Below are positions 54,528 to 62,846 of a DNA stretch of 64,000 bases, in pieces (the stretch's first letter is position 1; each line of letters begins with the position of its first letter). The DNA lies in contig NZ_CP034179.1 in the NCBI RefSeq assembly GCF_003860345.1, forward strand, positions 496,001-560,000, in the 5' to 3' direction. The notes under the pieces were generated by a model that made no database searches, had not been told where the DNA came from, and worked only from the letters and a program-made list of their open reading frames with translations. The translations under genes and the position numbers were made by a program. The DNA is from Caenibius tardaugens NBRC 16725. Lineage in GTDB: Bacteria > Pseudomonadota > Alphaproteobacteria > Sphingomonadales > Sphingomonadaceae.

Positions 54528-55307
54528 ATGAACGATCGTCCCGGTGTTGCCGCAATCCTTTCGGAATTGCGCCGCGAATTGAAGCGACAGGACATACGTG
54601 TCGCCACTTTGGCCGAACGGCTGGATGTGGCGGAACCCACCGTCTGGCGGTGGCTGCGCGGCGAAGGGCTGAGCCTCCATCGGCTGGATCAGATTTGCGG
54701 GGTCGCCGGGCTGGAATTGCGTGATCTTATCGGCCGTTCACGCGGGCCGGAACAGGATGCCTTCACATTGGCGCAGGAACGGATTCTGGCTGCGGATCGC
54801 GGCTTGGCACTGGCTTTCTTCGCGATCCTGCATGGCGCCCAGAAGCGGGATCTGGAAGAACAGTTCGGCCTTATCGGCAAACGGCTGGAACAATGCCTGG
54901 CCCGGCTGGAACGGATGGATCTTCTCGACGTGTCGCACAGCGGCCGGCTGCGCGCCCGCACGCGCAAGGCGGTGCGCTGGCGGTCGGGCGGCCCGATGGC
55001 GATTGCCTTTGAAAAAACGGTCAAGCGCTTCTTCGTTGCAATGGATTTCGGCGCGCCCGAATCCCGCTACATATCCGACATGGTCCGGCTAAGCAGCGCA
55101 GGCCGTGCCCGCGTGCACGCCCTGTTCGAAGCCCTGCGCGAGGATATCCAACTGATCTGCGAACAGGATCAGGCCGCTTCTATGGATGACTATGCGTGGA
55201 GCGCAGTGTTGATGCTGGTGCGCCCGCTCGATCTCGAGGCCATAACCAATGAATGGCGCGCAACCGATACCGCGCAAGGGGGACAGGCCGACATAACGCC
55301 GGCCTGA
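54528..55307 (+). CDS. HTH regulator with N-terminal XRE-like domain
   Basis: 259-residue regulator. Residues ~15-70 form a helix-turn-helix (ATLAERLDVAEPTVWRWLRG, LSLHRLDQICGVAGLELRDL). The remaining ~180 residues are helical with a winged-helix-like section (LARLERMDLLDVSHSGRLRA) and no known ligand domain. ATG 54528 is preferred, with AGGA about 9 nt upstream; an ATG at 54504 lies inside the operator-like repeats. Divergent from the Rieske/SDR operon and probably its regulator. Confidence 0.85.
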   Translation: MNDRPGVAAILSELRRELKRQDIRVATLAERLDVAEPTVWRWLRGEGLSLHRLDQICGVAGLELRDLIGRSRGPEQDAFTLAQERILAADRGLALAFFAILHGAQKRDLEEQFGLIGKRLEQCLARLERMDLLDVSHSGRLRARTRKAVRWRSGGPMAIAFEKTVKRFFVAMDFGAPESRYISDMVRLSSAGRARVHALFEALREDIQLICEQDQAASMDDYAWSAVLMLVRPLDLEAITNEWRATDTAQGGQADITPA

Positions 55308-55335
55308 ACCTAACTATACCGCGCGGGATACGCTG

Positions 55336-55758
55336 TCAGAGGCTGTAGAAGTTGGGGAAGCGTTGCAGCAGTTCAGCGATTTCGTTGTCCGAAATATTGA
55401 ACTCGAAACCTTCCTCGTCACCGCGCCGACGATAGCCATAGACATTGGTCCATTTCCAACCCGGCGTGCCATTGGTCGGGGTTATTTCCCAAGTGATATG
55501 GCACAGCGCGGAATCCGCAGATACCTCGACCACCTTGTAATCCGTGATGCGGATATCCGATCCCACGCCCGCCCGTTCGAACCGGGCCACCTGATCTGCA
55601 CAGGCGGCGTCGGCCGTGGCGCGATCGTCAAATCTATGCACATGGCCCAGCGTGAACGAAATATAGGGAAACAGGTAATGCCCGGCGATGGCCCGCCCAT
55701 CCTTGTCGAGCATTGCCTGATCATAGCTTCGGCACAATGCGTCCGGTCCTTTGGTCAT
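55336..55758 (-). CDS. NTF2/SnoaL-like small protein
   Basis: 140 residues with the cone-shaped alpha+beta fold pattern of the NTF2-like superfamily: an initial helix (ALCRSYDQAMLDKDGRAIAG), then beta strands with alternating hydrophobics (DIRITDYKVVEVSADSALCH, WKWTNVYGYRRRGDEEGFEF). Members are isomerases, hydrolases or ligand carriers. The start at 55758 is supported by GGAGG inside the five preceding codons. It lies 126 bp after the amidase gene on the same strand and may share its transcript. Activity unknown. Confidence 0.75.
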   Translation of the reverse strand: MTKGPDALCRSYDQAMLDKDGRAIAGHYLFPYISFTLGHVHRFDDRATADAACADQVARFERAGVGSDIRITDYKVVEVSADSALCHITWEITPTNGTPGWKWTNVYGYRRRGDEEGFEFNISDNEIAELLQRFPNFYSL

Positions 55759-55884
55759 CCTCTTTCCTCCCATTCTTTTTCTCGTGAACTATCGGGAAGT
55801 GAGTCATGACTAACGAACGGCATTACGGCAAGCCCTCGATCGAGGATAGGCCGGATGAACCACCCGGCCCCGCCCCACCTTTTG

Positions 55885-57408
55885 TCAGACGCGCGGCAGG
55901 CGCGGCTTGCGATTGCGCCAGGGCGCCGCCGTTTCCAACTGTCCGGCCAGACGAAACAGGGTCGCTTCCGTGCCATAGCGACCGGAGAACATGACCCCGA
56001 TCGGGAGACCGGATTTCGACATCGCCAATGGCACCGACATGCTGGGCTGGCCGGTCTGGTTCATCAGCCCGCTGAACGGCACATAGGCGGTGATCGCCTT
56101 GAAATAGGCCTCAATATCGGGGTTGGACAGGCTGATCACACCCAACGGCAAGGGCGGGCTGGCCACCACGGGTGACAGCAGGATATCATAATTGGTCATG
56201 AAATCCGCCACTGCGGTTGAGGCGATCAGAAGATCGTTCACGGCCTGCGCATAGTCTGCGCCCGTGGCTTTCTGCCCCATCTGGTAATAGACCAGCGTGG
56301 CCGCCTCGAGAACGTCCGGTCCGGGCTTGATCCCCAACGCTGCGCAGCGCGCGTTTACATTGGCGACAATCGACGATCCGATGATCGAAAACGATGCCTT
56401 TCCGATCGCATCCATGTCCAGCTTGGGTGCGGCCTCTTCGACCACATGCCCCAGTTTCTCGCACAGCCTGCCTGCTTCACGCACCGCGGCCACGACGTCC
56501 GGATCGACCGGGGTACCCAGCGCAGGCGTGACGTTCAGGGCAATCCGCAAACGCCCCGGATCACGCCCCACTTCTTCCAGAAACGGCCGTTCTGGTGTCG
56601 GCGCGGTATAACGCGAACCCAGTTCGAGGCCATGGGTGGCATCCAGCAAGGCCGCACTGTCGCGTACGGTCTGGGTCACGGCATGGTGCGCCGACATGCC
56701 ACCCCAGCCTTCCGTGTAGGGCGGCCCCATCGGCACGCGGCCCCTGCTCGGCTTGAGGCCAAACAGCCCGCAACAGGATGCCGGAATGCGGATCGATCCG
56801 CCCCCGTCGGTCGCATGCGCGGCCGGGATCACTCCCGCAGCAACCGCTGCGGCGGAACCGCCGCTTGAGCCACCCGTGCTGTGCGCCGGGTTCCACGGAT
56901 TGCGGGTGTCGCCCATCAGCTTGCTTTCGGTGGTGGCCGTCAGCCCGAATTCAGGGGATGTCGTCTTTCCGAAAATGACGAGCCCGGCCCGTTCGTAGCG
57001 CTTCACCAGTTCGGAAGACACTTTGGCGCGATTGCCTTTGAACAGACGGCTGCCCTGTTCGGTCAGTTCCCCTTCGATGTTGGTATTGAGATCCTTAATC
57101 AGCCAGGGCACACCCTGAAAGGGCCCTTCCAGCACACCCTTGGCCACCGCCGCCCGCGCGCGTTCATAGAGTTTGTGCGCCATGAAATTGTACTGGGGAT
57201 TGCGCTTTTCCGCCCGTTCTATCGCGCTTTCCAGCAACTCCGAAGCCGAGACCTGTCGCGTTTTGACCAGTTCCGCCAGGCCCAGCGCGTCATGCGTGTC
57301 GAGGACATGACCCGAACCGGATGTGGCCGCCCGAACGGTGCCCCCAGCTGTCACTGTCGCGGCCACAGCAATCGTTCCTGCAACCATTTCCCGGCGTGAA
57401 GTTTTCAT
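55885..57408 (-). CDS. exported amidase (amidase signature family)
   Basis: 507-residue amidase with the Ser-cisSer-Lys triad: Lys in [12 protein letters not shown], and the glycine/serine loop [20 protein letters not shown]. The N-terminus [20 protein letters not shown] resembles a twin-arginine signal (RR followed by a hydrophobic stretch), so the protein may be exported folded. Substrates in this family range from nitrile-derived amides to peptides and cannot be inferred. The ribosome site GGAAGGA is good. About 320 bp separate it from the TetR gene, including a perfect 32-bp palindrome. Confidence 0.9.
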   Translation of the reverse strand: MKTSRREMVAGTIAVAATVTAGGTVRAATSGSGHVLDTHDALGLAELVKTRQVSASELLESAIERAEKRNPQYNFMAHKLYERARAAVAKGVLEGPFQGVPWLIKDLNTNIEGELTEQGSRLFKGNRAKVSSELVKRYERAGLVIFGKTTSPEFGLTATTESKLMGDTRNPWNPAHSTGGSSGGSAAAVAAGVIPAAHATDGGGSIRIPASCCGLFGLKPSRGRVPMGPPYTEGWGGMSAHHAVTQTVRDSAALLDATHGLELGSRYTAPTPERPFLEEVGRDPGRLRIALNVTPALGTPVDPDVVAAVREAGRLCEKLGHVVEEAAPKLDMDAIGKASFSIIGSSIVANVNARCAALGIKPGPDVLEAATLVYYQMGQKATGADYAQAVNDLLIASTAVADFMTNYDILLSPVVASPPLPLGVISLSNPDIEAYFKAITAYVPFSGLMNQTGQPSMSVPLAMSKSGLPIGVMFSGRYGTEATLFRLAGQLETAAPWRNRKPRLPRV

Positions 57409-57730
57409 GATTCAATCCTTCCCTTACGCGTCACGATCTTCTGTCGGGACTCCGAAGCCATGTTGGTATCTACGTATTATGCAAAGCTGACAATCACATG
57501 CTGCCACCCGTCAGGCCAGATGCCGTGCAGACCATGCCGTCGTGATTCGGGTGCTGTCGATCTCAGATCGTGGAAGGCCGGCCCCCAAGGACGACCCGCT
57601 ACACCGGGGCAACCCCCGTGCAGGATATCCGCCGCTATGGCTGCTCCGCGCATTCGCACTCCCACAACCGGGAAGCCGGACGCCCCCGTATAATTATGAA
57701 CCCAAGTTCATAATTATACCCGCATCCACG
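57409..57730. other. gap between the amidase and TetR genes with its promoter region
   Basis: No gene supported; a 62-codon frame at 57477-57665 lacks a ribosome site and protein character. Contains the palindrome at 57688-57719 and presumably the amidase promoter. Confidence 0.6.
57688..57719. promoter_or_regulatory. perfect 32-bp AT-rich palindrome, likely TetR operator
   Basis: Two perfect 14-bp arms, GTATAATTATGAAC and GTTCATAATTATAC, flank CCAA. It lies 11 bp after the TetR stop and upstream of the amidase. The AT-rich stem with no T tract argues against a terminator. The symmetry and size fit a repressor dimer-pair site. Confidence 0.7.
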
Positions 57731-58369
57731 TCAAGCAGGGAAAGCATTCTGTCCGCCAGCAAACGCGCGTTCCGGCGCATCTTGCAGCATGAGCATGATC
57801 CAGGCCGCCGCATCGGAGAGCCGCTGGGCAAGAGGAAAATCGGGGACCAGATGCCATTTGTGAATCATGCCAATGAAGACCGCCGTCGCGATCTCCGCAA
57901 TGGCGTGCAGATCCGGCCCCTCACCGCTTGGACGTTCGCGGCCATCGTCCAGCAACTCCTCGAAGCTTTCGGTCAGTCGTTCAATCCGCCCCATGATGCC
58001 CGCTTCGTTCCAACGCAACCACGAGTAGCCGACCAGAGGCTGCAACCGGTAGGCATCGTTTTCCATCAGGCGGCCGGTTTCGGAAAAGGCCATGACCAGA
58101 CGTTTCTCCACGTCCGCGGTGGAGGCACGGCATTCTTCCATACGGGCATAGAAATGTTCGTGCATTTCCATCACCAGATGGTCGAGTATCTCGCCCTTTC
58201 CCGTAAAGTAGTTGAACAGGGTGGTACGCGATACGTCGGCTTCGCTGGCGATGTCATCCATCGTCATGCCGCTCACACCTTCGCGCGCGAACCCTTCGCG
58301 GGCCGCGCGGAGAATGGCGTTCCGCGTCCGCTCCTTGTTGAGCTCACGCCGGGACAGTAATTTGGTCAT
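57731..58369 (-). CDS. TetR/AcrR-family regulator
   Basis: 212 residues. Helix-turn-helix GMTMDDIASEADVSRTTLFN with YFTGKGEIL, preceded by NAILRAAREGFAREGVSG. The C-terminal domain is helical and typical of TetR ligand pockets. It lies between the second Coq4-like gene (upstream, same strand) and the amidase (downstream, same strand). The perfect palindrome next to its stop is the best operator candidate, so it likely regulates the amidase. Confidence 0.92.
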   Translation of the reverse strand: MTKLLSRRELNKERTRNAILRAAREGFAREGVSGMTMDDIASEADVSRTTLFNYFTGKGEILDHLVMEMHEHFYARMEECRASTADVEKRLVMAFSETGRLMENDAYRLQPLVGYSWLRWNEAGIMGRIERLTESFEELLDDGRERPSGEGPDLHAIAEIATAVFIGMIHKWHLVPDFPLAQRLSDAAAWIMLMLQDAPERAFAGGQNAFPA

Positions 58370-58593
58370 TGGGCGTTCCGGGCCAAAAGTAACATGTCCG
58401 CCCCTTTAGCCAGTTGTCATGGAAATGACCATTGGCACATCGCAATCTGTCACAGGATCGTGGCCGCCTCTGTCACCTCAACCGGAAGCACACAAAACCC
58501 TGCCTGCTCCGGAGATCGCGCGACAAGCCCCATTCTGACCAGCCCATTCTGACCAGCTGGCCTGGCCACCCGGTCAGGAACGGTCCCTCCGAG

Positions 58594-59451
58594 CTATTCG
58601 GCAGCCAGAGGGAAGCGCGGATCTTCGCTGTAAGGGGTGCTGTCCCCCCAATAACCCGGCGGCGGCGCATCAGTGATCCCGTATTCCTCGCGGATTTCCT
58701 CGACCGAAACGTCAACTAGTTCGCGCCACGGAAGCATCATCAACGGGAACTTCCAGTTGCGACCCTGCGCATAACCGCGCTCTTCCGCCTCGATCTGAAT
58801 GGGGACCGCCTGCGGATAGTAGAGGTTGCTCTTCATCAAGCTTTTCGCCTTCAGATAGTTGGATACGCGGTTGATATAGGCCGCCAGTTCGGGCCGGAAA
58901 TATTTGTAGGCCGCGCGGATATTCGCAGCGATCAGCGCCAGTTCCCCGCCGTTGTTGGGACCGAACCCAGTGACCATATGTTCCAGATCATGCGTCAGCG
59001 CGCGTTCCTTGAGATAATAGGTATAATCGCTGTCGACCTTCATCCCCTGAAAGAACACATCCATGTTGTAACCGCTGTTCGCGATGAAATCGTGGATCAT
59101 GTGGCCGAGCGTGCCAGGCTTGCAATGCGCCACATCCTCAGCCTTGAAGTCTGAAAGCAGCTTGCGATCCAGCCAGTTGCGAAATTCGGGCAAGCGCTGC
59201 TTTTCTTCTTCGAACAGGCGCATGATCGCCGGCATGTCTTCCAGATCGTGCAGAATCTGGGCCACTTCAGGAATAAATGCCGTATTCGGCATGTCCGGGC
59301 CGTTCCGGCGCAGCATTTCCTGCGCCATCAGCGAACGCAAGGTCGGATGATTGAGATAGGGCGACGAACTGACGAGGACGGAGCTTTGGGTTTCGTAACG
59401 CCGAACCGCACCGTTGAAATATTCATAATCCGCTTTGGAAACTTCAACCAT
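58594..59451 (-). CDS. Coq4-family protein (copy B)
   Basis: 285-residue Coq4-like protein. The HDxxHx11E motif is intact: His154, Asp155, His158 and Glu170 (THDLEHMVTG, then NNGGE). The N-terminal SSSPYLNHPTLRSLM mirrors copy A (27291-28112), and both have a C-terminal extension beyond the Coq4 core. Outside the shared segments the two differ enough that they are not a recent duplication. ATG 59451 has GGAGAGG close upstream. The next gene is a TetR regulator 224 bp away. No ubiquinone biosynthesis genes are adjacent. Function unknown. Confidence 0.85.
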   Translation of the reverse strand: MVEVSKADYEYFNGAVRRYETQSSVLVSSSPYLNHPTLRSLMAQEMLRRNGPDMPNTAFIPEVAQILHDLEDMPAIMRLFEEEKQRLPEFRNWLDRKLLSDFKAEDVAHCKPGTLGHMIHDFIANSGYNMDVFFQGMKVDSDYTYYLKERALTHDLEHMVTGFGPNNGGELALIAANIRAAYKYFRPELAAYINRVSNYLKAKSLMKSNLYYPQAVPIQIEAEERGYAQGRNWKFPLMMLPWRELVDVSVEEIREEYGITDAPPPGYWGDSTPYSEDPRFPLAAE

Positions 59452-59865
59452 CACACCTCTCCGCTATTATTATTGAGTCCATAGTGCGCCGCCCGCATCA
59501 AATAGCAAGATGTAGTCGCACCATGGATATGGCCATTCTGTTTTCCGTCAGGGCCATATCACCGCCGCACCAACGCGCACCCGCGATGCATGGCCCTTTC
59601 GCGTTAGGCGAAAGCATACGGAACAGGTGCACCGACAACGCCATCGCCCCTTGCACGCGCAAGCATCGCGAACGGATGCGACCAGAAATACCGCAAAATT
59701 TCGCGAATCCTTCGCAAACGGATATTTTTCGATCATGCCGGAACGGAATTGCATATTAACGGTTCGTGAGTACGACGCACGAAGCTGAGCATACGCAGCC
59801 GCGGCCAGAGGCGGGCTCCTCCGGTTCGGCTGACATTGCAAGGGATTACAAATGGGGCGCTCCGC
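59452..59865. other. 414-bp noncoding gap between Coq4 copy B and the response regulator
   Basis: No supported gene. A GGAAC element at 59740 with CGGTT 15 bp later faintly resembles a general-stress sigma promoter but has the wrong spacing and one extra base. The promoters of the two divergent genes must lie here. Confidence 0.55.
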
Positions 59866-60273
59866 ATGACAAAACTCGATAAGGCGGGTGGCCCACTCAT
59901 TCTTGTCGTCGAAGACGAAATTCTCATTCGCATGGTCATGGCCGATGATCTGCGCCTTGCCGGCTTTCAGGTTCTCGAAGCGATCAACGGCGAAGAGGCG
60001 CTGGCATTATTTACCGCCAATCCGCATATCTGCTTGATCCTCAGCGATATTCGGGTTCCCGGATCGATCGACGGCGTGCAGTTCGCCACGCTGGTCAAAC
60101 AACAACGCCCCGACCTGCCGGTCGTTCTCGTATCCGCGCATCTGCCCGACGGCCGGGAAAGCGTCGCGGACCATTTCTTCCGCAAACCTTACGATCAGAA
60201 GGCTGTGATCAATCTGGTAAGGGATCTGTCTTCCGCCGACCACCTGCCGGATCATAACCGCGACGCTTTGTAA
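59866..60273 (+). CDS. single-domain response regulator (CheY-like)
   Basis: 135-residue receiver domain with no output domain. Acidic pocket Glu16-Asp17 (VVEDE), phosphoacceptor Asp61 (LSDIRVPG), Ser90 in VLVSAH and conserved Lys107 (RKPYD). Such stand-alone receivers pass phosphate between proteins or bind partners. No histidine kinase gene is adjacent. ATG 59866 has GGGG 9 nt upstream; a TTG at 59836 is less likely. Confidence 0.9.
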   Translation: MTKLDKAGGPLILVVEDEILIRMVMADDLRLAGFQVLEAINGEEALALFTANPHICLILSDIRVPGSIDGVQFATLVKQQRPDLPVVLVSAHLPDGRESVADHFFRKPYDQKAVINLVRDLSSADHLPDHNRDAL

Positions 60274-60337
60274 CCGCTTCAACCAGCACTCTCGCGCGCG
60301 GATTGCCCCATCCCCGAAGTTCCATGAACCCACGGCA

Positions 60338-61393
60338 TCACTGCAACATGCGGGTGCGGAGCTTTTCCAGATCGGCATCGGTAAAACCGAGCTTTTGCCG
60401 CAAATACCCTTCCGAACCGCCATACTGCCTATCGAGATACGCAAAGAACTGCGCCAGATGCGATTGCCCGCTCGGCGTATAGAGCGGCTCGGCCTTGGCC
60501 GGGCCCTTGGCACGGCTCGCGGCGTAGTACTGGACCATCGGGTTATGCGGATAATCCGCCGGATTGATCGGCGGCATCTCGAATTCCACCCGCCGCAAAG
60601 CCGTGGACCGATGGTAATCCGCGAGAATAGTTTCGCGGTCGACGCCAAGCACATCATAGAGCAGCGCGGTGGCGACGCCCGTACGATCCTGCCCTGCGGA
60701 ACAATGATAAACGATCGCCCCCTCGTCTGCGAGCAGACGCTTGAACAGGGTGCGGAACTGCGGGACGAGCAGTTCCTCGATCCCGGCATAGGTATTTTCA
60801 CCATTGCCCGCGGCCATTTTTGCGAACAGCGGCTTCATCGAATAGTCATTCGAAAGGAACAGCGCCCCGGTCCGGTCATCGAGGAGATCAGGAGCGACTT
60901 CACGTTCCTCCAGCGAACGCAAATCCAGCACCGAACCGATATCGAGTTGCCCAAGCAGAGCGTAATCTGCGTCGGTCAGCATCGGCATGGCCCCGGAACG
61001 AAATGCCTGCCCCCACCGGACAACCTTGCCGTCCTTCGTGATATACCCTCCGACATCGCGGAAGTTGCTGCCCTGTTCCAGCGGGAGAACTCGTTCCGCC
61101 ACGACCAGCGGAGCACCTTTGCCGCGCTGCACGATCACGTAATCGCGCTGCGATGCGGGCAGCGACAGCGCAACACGCTGCGCCGTGCTCTTGCGCGCGA
61201 CCAACGTGTCATGACGGTCGAGTATGCGATCCCTGCTCAGCCATATGGTCGCCGGTGCGGCATCTTCCAGAATGAGAACCGCGCTCTGCGCGTCCTTTCT
61301 TTCGATGCGTGCTGGTTCGGCGGCGATGGCCTGACCCGCAAGACACAGCGCAACTGCGCACAACGAAGTCGACTTCAGAACAGTTTTGATCAT
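60338..61393 (-). CDS. secreted tyrosine/dual-specificity protein phosphatase
   Basis: 351 residues with signal peptide MIKTVLKSTSLCAVALCLAG (cleaved near AIAAEP). The catalytic P-loop HCSAGQDRTG carries Cys231 and Arg237 of the Cx5R motif, in the bacterial Tyr phosphatase 2 family that also includes GSNFRDVGGY and VLDLRSLEERE. Before it is a ~100-residue N-terminal domain. It probably acts in the periplasm. Good ribosome site AAGGAGAGG. Monocistronic as far as visible. Targets, which may be phosphoproteins or phosphoinositides, cannot be inferred. Confidence 0.9.
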   Translation of the reverse strand: MIKTVLKSTSLCAVALCLAGQAIAAEPARIERKDAQSAVLILEDAAPATIWLSRDRILDRHDTLVARKSTAQRVALSLPASQRDYVIVQRGKGAPLVVAERVLPLEQGSNFRDVGGYITKDGKVVRWGQAFRSGAMPMLTDADYALLGQLDIGSVLDLRSLEEREVAPDLLDDRTGALFLSNDYSMKPLFAKMAAGNGENTYAGIEELLVPQFRTLFKRLLADEGAIVYHCSAGQDRTGVATALLYDVLGVDRETILADYHRSTALRRVEFEMPPINPADYPHNPMVQYYAASRAKGPAKAEPLYTPSGQSHLAQFFAYLDRQYGGSEGYLRQKLGFTDADLEKLRTRMLQ

Positions 61394-61523
61394 GGCATAC
61401 CTCTCCTTCGCCGCAGCCCACGGCTGCCGACCGGCCTCTTGGCTTCGGTCTCGGGACGAATCACCCTACAGGCATAAGCGAGAGCGCAGCACTTCGCCAA
61501 GACACCTGAATACCAAGGATGTT

Positions 61524-61976
61524 TCAGATATTCGCGGGAGTGCCGCCGTCCGGTATACTGAGCATGGAAAGAAGCCGCGAAAACCCGCCACGGCGCGCCA
61601 GCACATCGGCCAGCGTATAGCGATCCAGCACCGCGAGAAACGCAAGCAAGGCTTCATCCAGCACGCCCGTAAGACCACACGCGGGCGCGATCAGGCAACT
61701 GCCGCAATCGACCAGTTCGAAGCCATCTTCGGTATGACGGATGAGTGCGCCGACATTGATCGCTTCCGCGGGCCGGGCCAGCCGAATCCCGCCGTTGCGC
61801 CCGCGCACGCTGTGCAGATAATCGGCATTCACCAGATCGTTCACCACCTTCATCAGGTGGTTCTGCGAGATCGCATAGACCTGTGCGATTTCCGCGATCG
61901 AGCACAGCCGATCGGGGTGCGTGCCGAGATAGAGCAGCACTCGCATTGCATAGTCGGTGTAGCGCGTCAGCCGCAA
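61524..61976 (-). CDS. nsrR: NsrR-like Rrf2-family nitric oxide sensor/repressor
   Basis: 150-residue Rrf2 regulator. N-terminal helix-turn-helix RYTDYAMRVLLYLG and IAEIAQVYAISQNHLMKVVN, wing with SVRGRNGGIRLARP. Three cysteines in CGSCLIAPACGL (Cx2Cx5C) are those of NsrR, which holds a NO-sensitive iron-sulfur cluster. The start is TTG (61976), with GGAGG 9 nt upstream; the first ATG would remove part of the conserved helix. Divergent from globin, DUF1971 and flavohemoglobin genes, which are typical NsrR targets, with two matching operator sites in the gap. Confidence 0.93.
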   Translation of the reverse strand: MRLTRYTDYAMRVLLYLGTHPDRLCSIAEIAQVYAISQNHLMKVVNDLVNADYLHSVRGRNGGIRLARPAEAINVGALIRHTEDGFELVDCGSCLIAPACGLTGVLDEALLAFLAVLDRYTLADVLARRGGFSRLLSMLSIPDGGTPANI

Positions 61977-61993
61977 TTTTCTGCGCCTCCATT

Positions 61994-62020
61994 AAATCAT
62001 GCATACCTATTGCATGATTT
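61994..62020. promoter_or_regulatory. NsrR-type operator (nsrR-proximal)
   Basis: AAATCATGCA / TGCATGATTT, perfect 10-bp arms, 7-bp spacer. Within it ATGCAT and TTGCAT are 5 bp apart, as in NsrR sites. It covers the region just before the nsrR ribosome site, suggesting autoregulation. Confidence 0.75.
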
Positions 62021-62033
62021 ACCCTCGCAGTAT

Positions 62034-62056
62034 AGATGCATCAATAATACATGTTT
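62034..62056. promoter_or_regulatory. NsrR-type operator (globin-proximal)
   Basis: AGATGCAT, CAATA, ATACATGTT. ATGCAT and ATACAT are 5 bp apart, matching the NsrR consensus spacing. It ends 13 bp before the globin start, so it probably overlaps the promoter or leader. Confidence 0.75.
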
Positions 62057-62069
62057 AGGAGTCGCGGTG

Positions 62070-62510
62070 ATGGGCGATTTGCAGATCGACGAACACGGAC
62101 TGAGGGAACTGGTGGAAACGTTCTACAGCCGCGTCCGGGCGGATGAGGAACTGGGCCCGATTTTCAATCAGGCCGTTCACGACTGGCCCGAACATCTCGA
62201 CCGGCTGACCGACTTCTGGTCGTCCGTGATGCTGACAAGCGGGCGCTATAAAGGGCAACCCGTGCCCGCGCATCGCAAGCATCAGGATCGCATTACGCCC
62301 GCCCTGTTCGCTCGCTGGCTGGGTCTGTGGGCGCGTACCACCGATGACCTGATGCAGCCGGAAGCCGCAGCAGCCCTGCAGGCCAAGGCGGCACGTATTG
62401 CCGAAAGCCTGCAACTCGCCCTGTTCTTCCGGATCGGACGATCATCTGCTGCTGCGCCACCAGGACAGTCCCGATCAGGGTGCCCGATCGCGACGGGAGC
62501 AGCGGCATGA
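62070..62510 (+). CDS. group 3 truncated hemoglobin
   Basis: 146-residue globin of the truncated group III type: LRELVETFYSRVRADEELGP at the start, DRLTDFWSSVMLTSGRYKGQ, and the proximal His region PVPAHRKHQDRITPALFARW. These heme proteins bind O2 and NO and are linked to NO detoxification or sensing. ATG 62070 has AGGAG about 9 nt upstream; the long upstream extension of the frame to 61386 is inside nsrR and not coding. The stop overlaps the next gene by 4 bp (ATGA). Under NsrR control by position. Confidence 0.9.
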   Translation: MGDLQIDEHGLRELVETFYSRVRADEELGPIFNQAVHDWPEHLDRLTDFWSSVMLTSGRYKGQPVPAHRKHQDRITPALFARWLGLWARTTDDLMQPEAAAALQAKAARIAESLQLALFFRIGRSSAAAPPGQSRSGCPIATGAAA

Positions 62511-62782
62511 ACGGCCCTGCCCCCTATCGTTCCACCCCGGTCTTCGATCAGGACACCCTGCCCATCGCCCTGCGCGAACGCCACACCACCAAAGCCAATG
62601 TCTGGGGGGTGATCCGCGTGCTGGAAGGACAGTTGCAACTGACCATGCTGGAACCTGCTGCCGACATCATCCTCGAACCGGGAAATCCCGGCGTGATCCA
62701 GCCGCAGCAACCCCATTTCGTGACACCGCTCGGCCTCATGAAAATGCAGGTCGATTTCTACGACCAGCCGCCCTGCGGCTGA
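62507..62782 (+). CDS. DUF1971 protein (YeaR/TehB-like)
   Basis: 91-residue cupin-like protein of the DUF1971 family (LPIALRERHTTKANVWGVIR, FVTPLGLMKMQVDFY). The E. coli relative YeaR is induced by nitrate and NO and repressed by NsrR, which fits its location between a globin and a flavohemoglobin. It overlaps the globin stop by 4 bp. The upstream start at 62480 lies inside the globin gene and is not used. Its molecular role is unknown. Confidence 0.88.
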   Translation: MNGPAPYRSTPVFDQDTLPIALRERHTTKANVWGVIRVLEGQLQLTMLEPAADIILEPGNPGVIQPQQPHFVTPLGLMKMQVDFYDQPPCG

Positions 62783-62846
62783 CAACATCACACCAAACCA
62801 CAATCCAATTTTCCATCAGATTCTAAACTCGCAGGAGAAAACAATA

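Noticed and set aside
59740-59764. General-stress (EcfG-type) promoter before the response regulator
   Set aside because: GGAAC is present, but the downstream element is CGGTT at 15 bp instead of CGTT at 16-17 bp. The match is too weak.
61386-62069. Long upstream extension of the truncated globin frame
   Set aside because: It is antisense to nsrR and crosses the divergent promoter. The globin start at 62070 has its own ribosome site.
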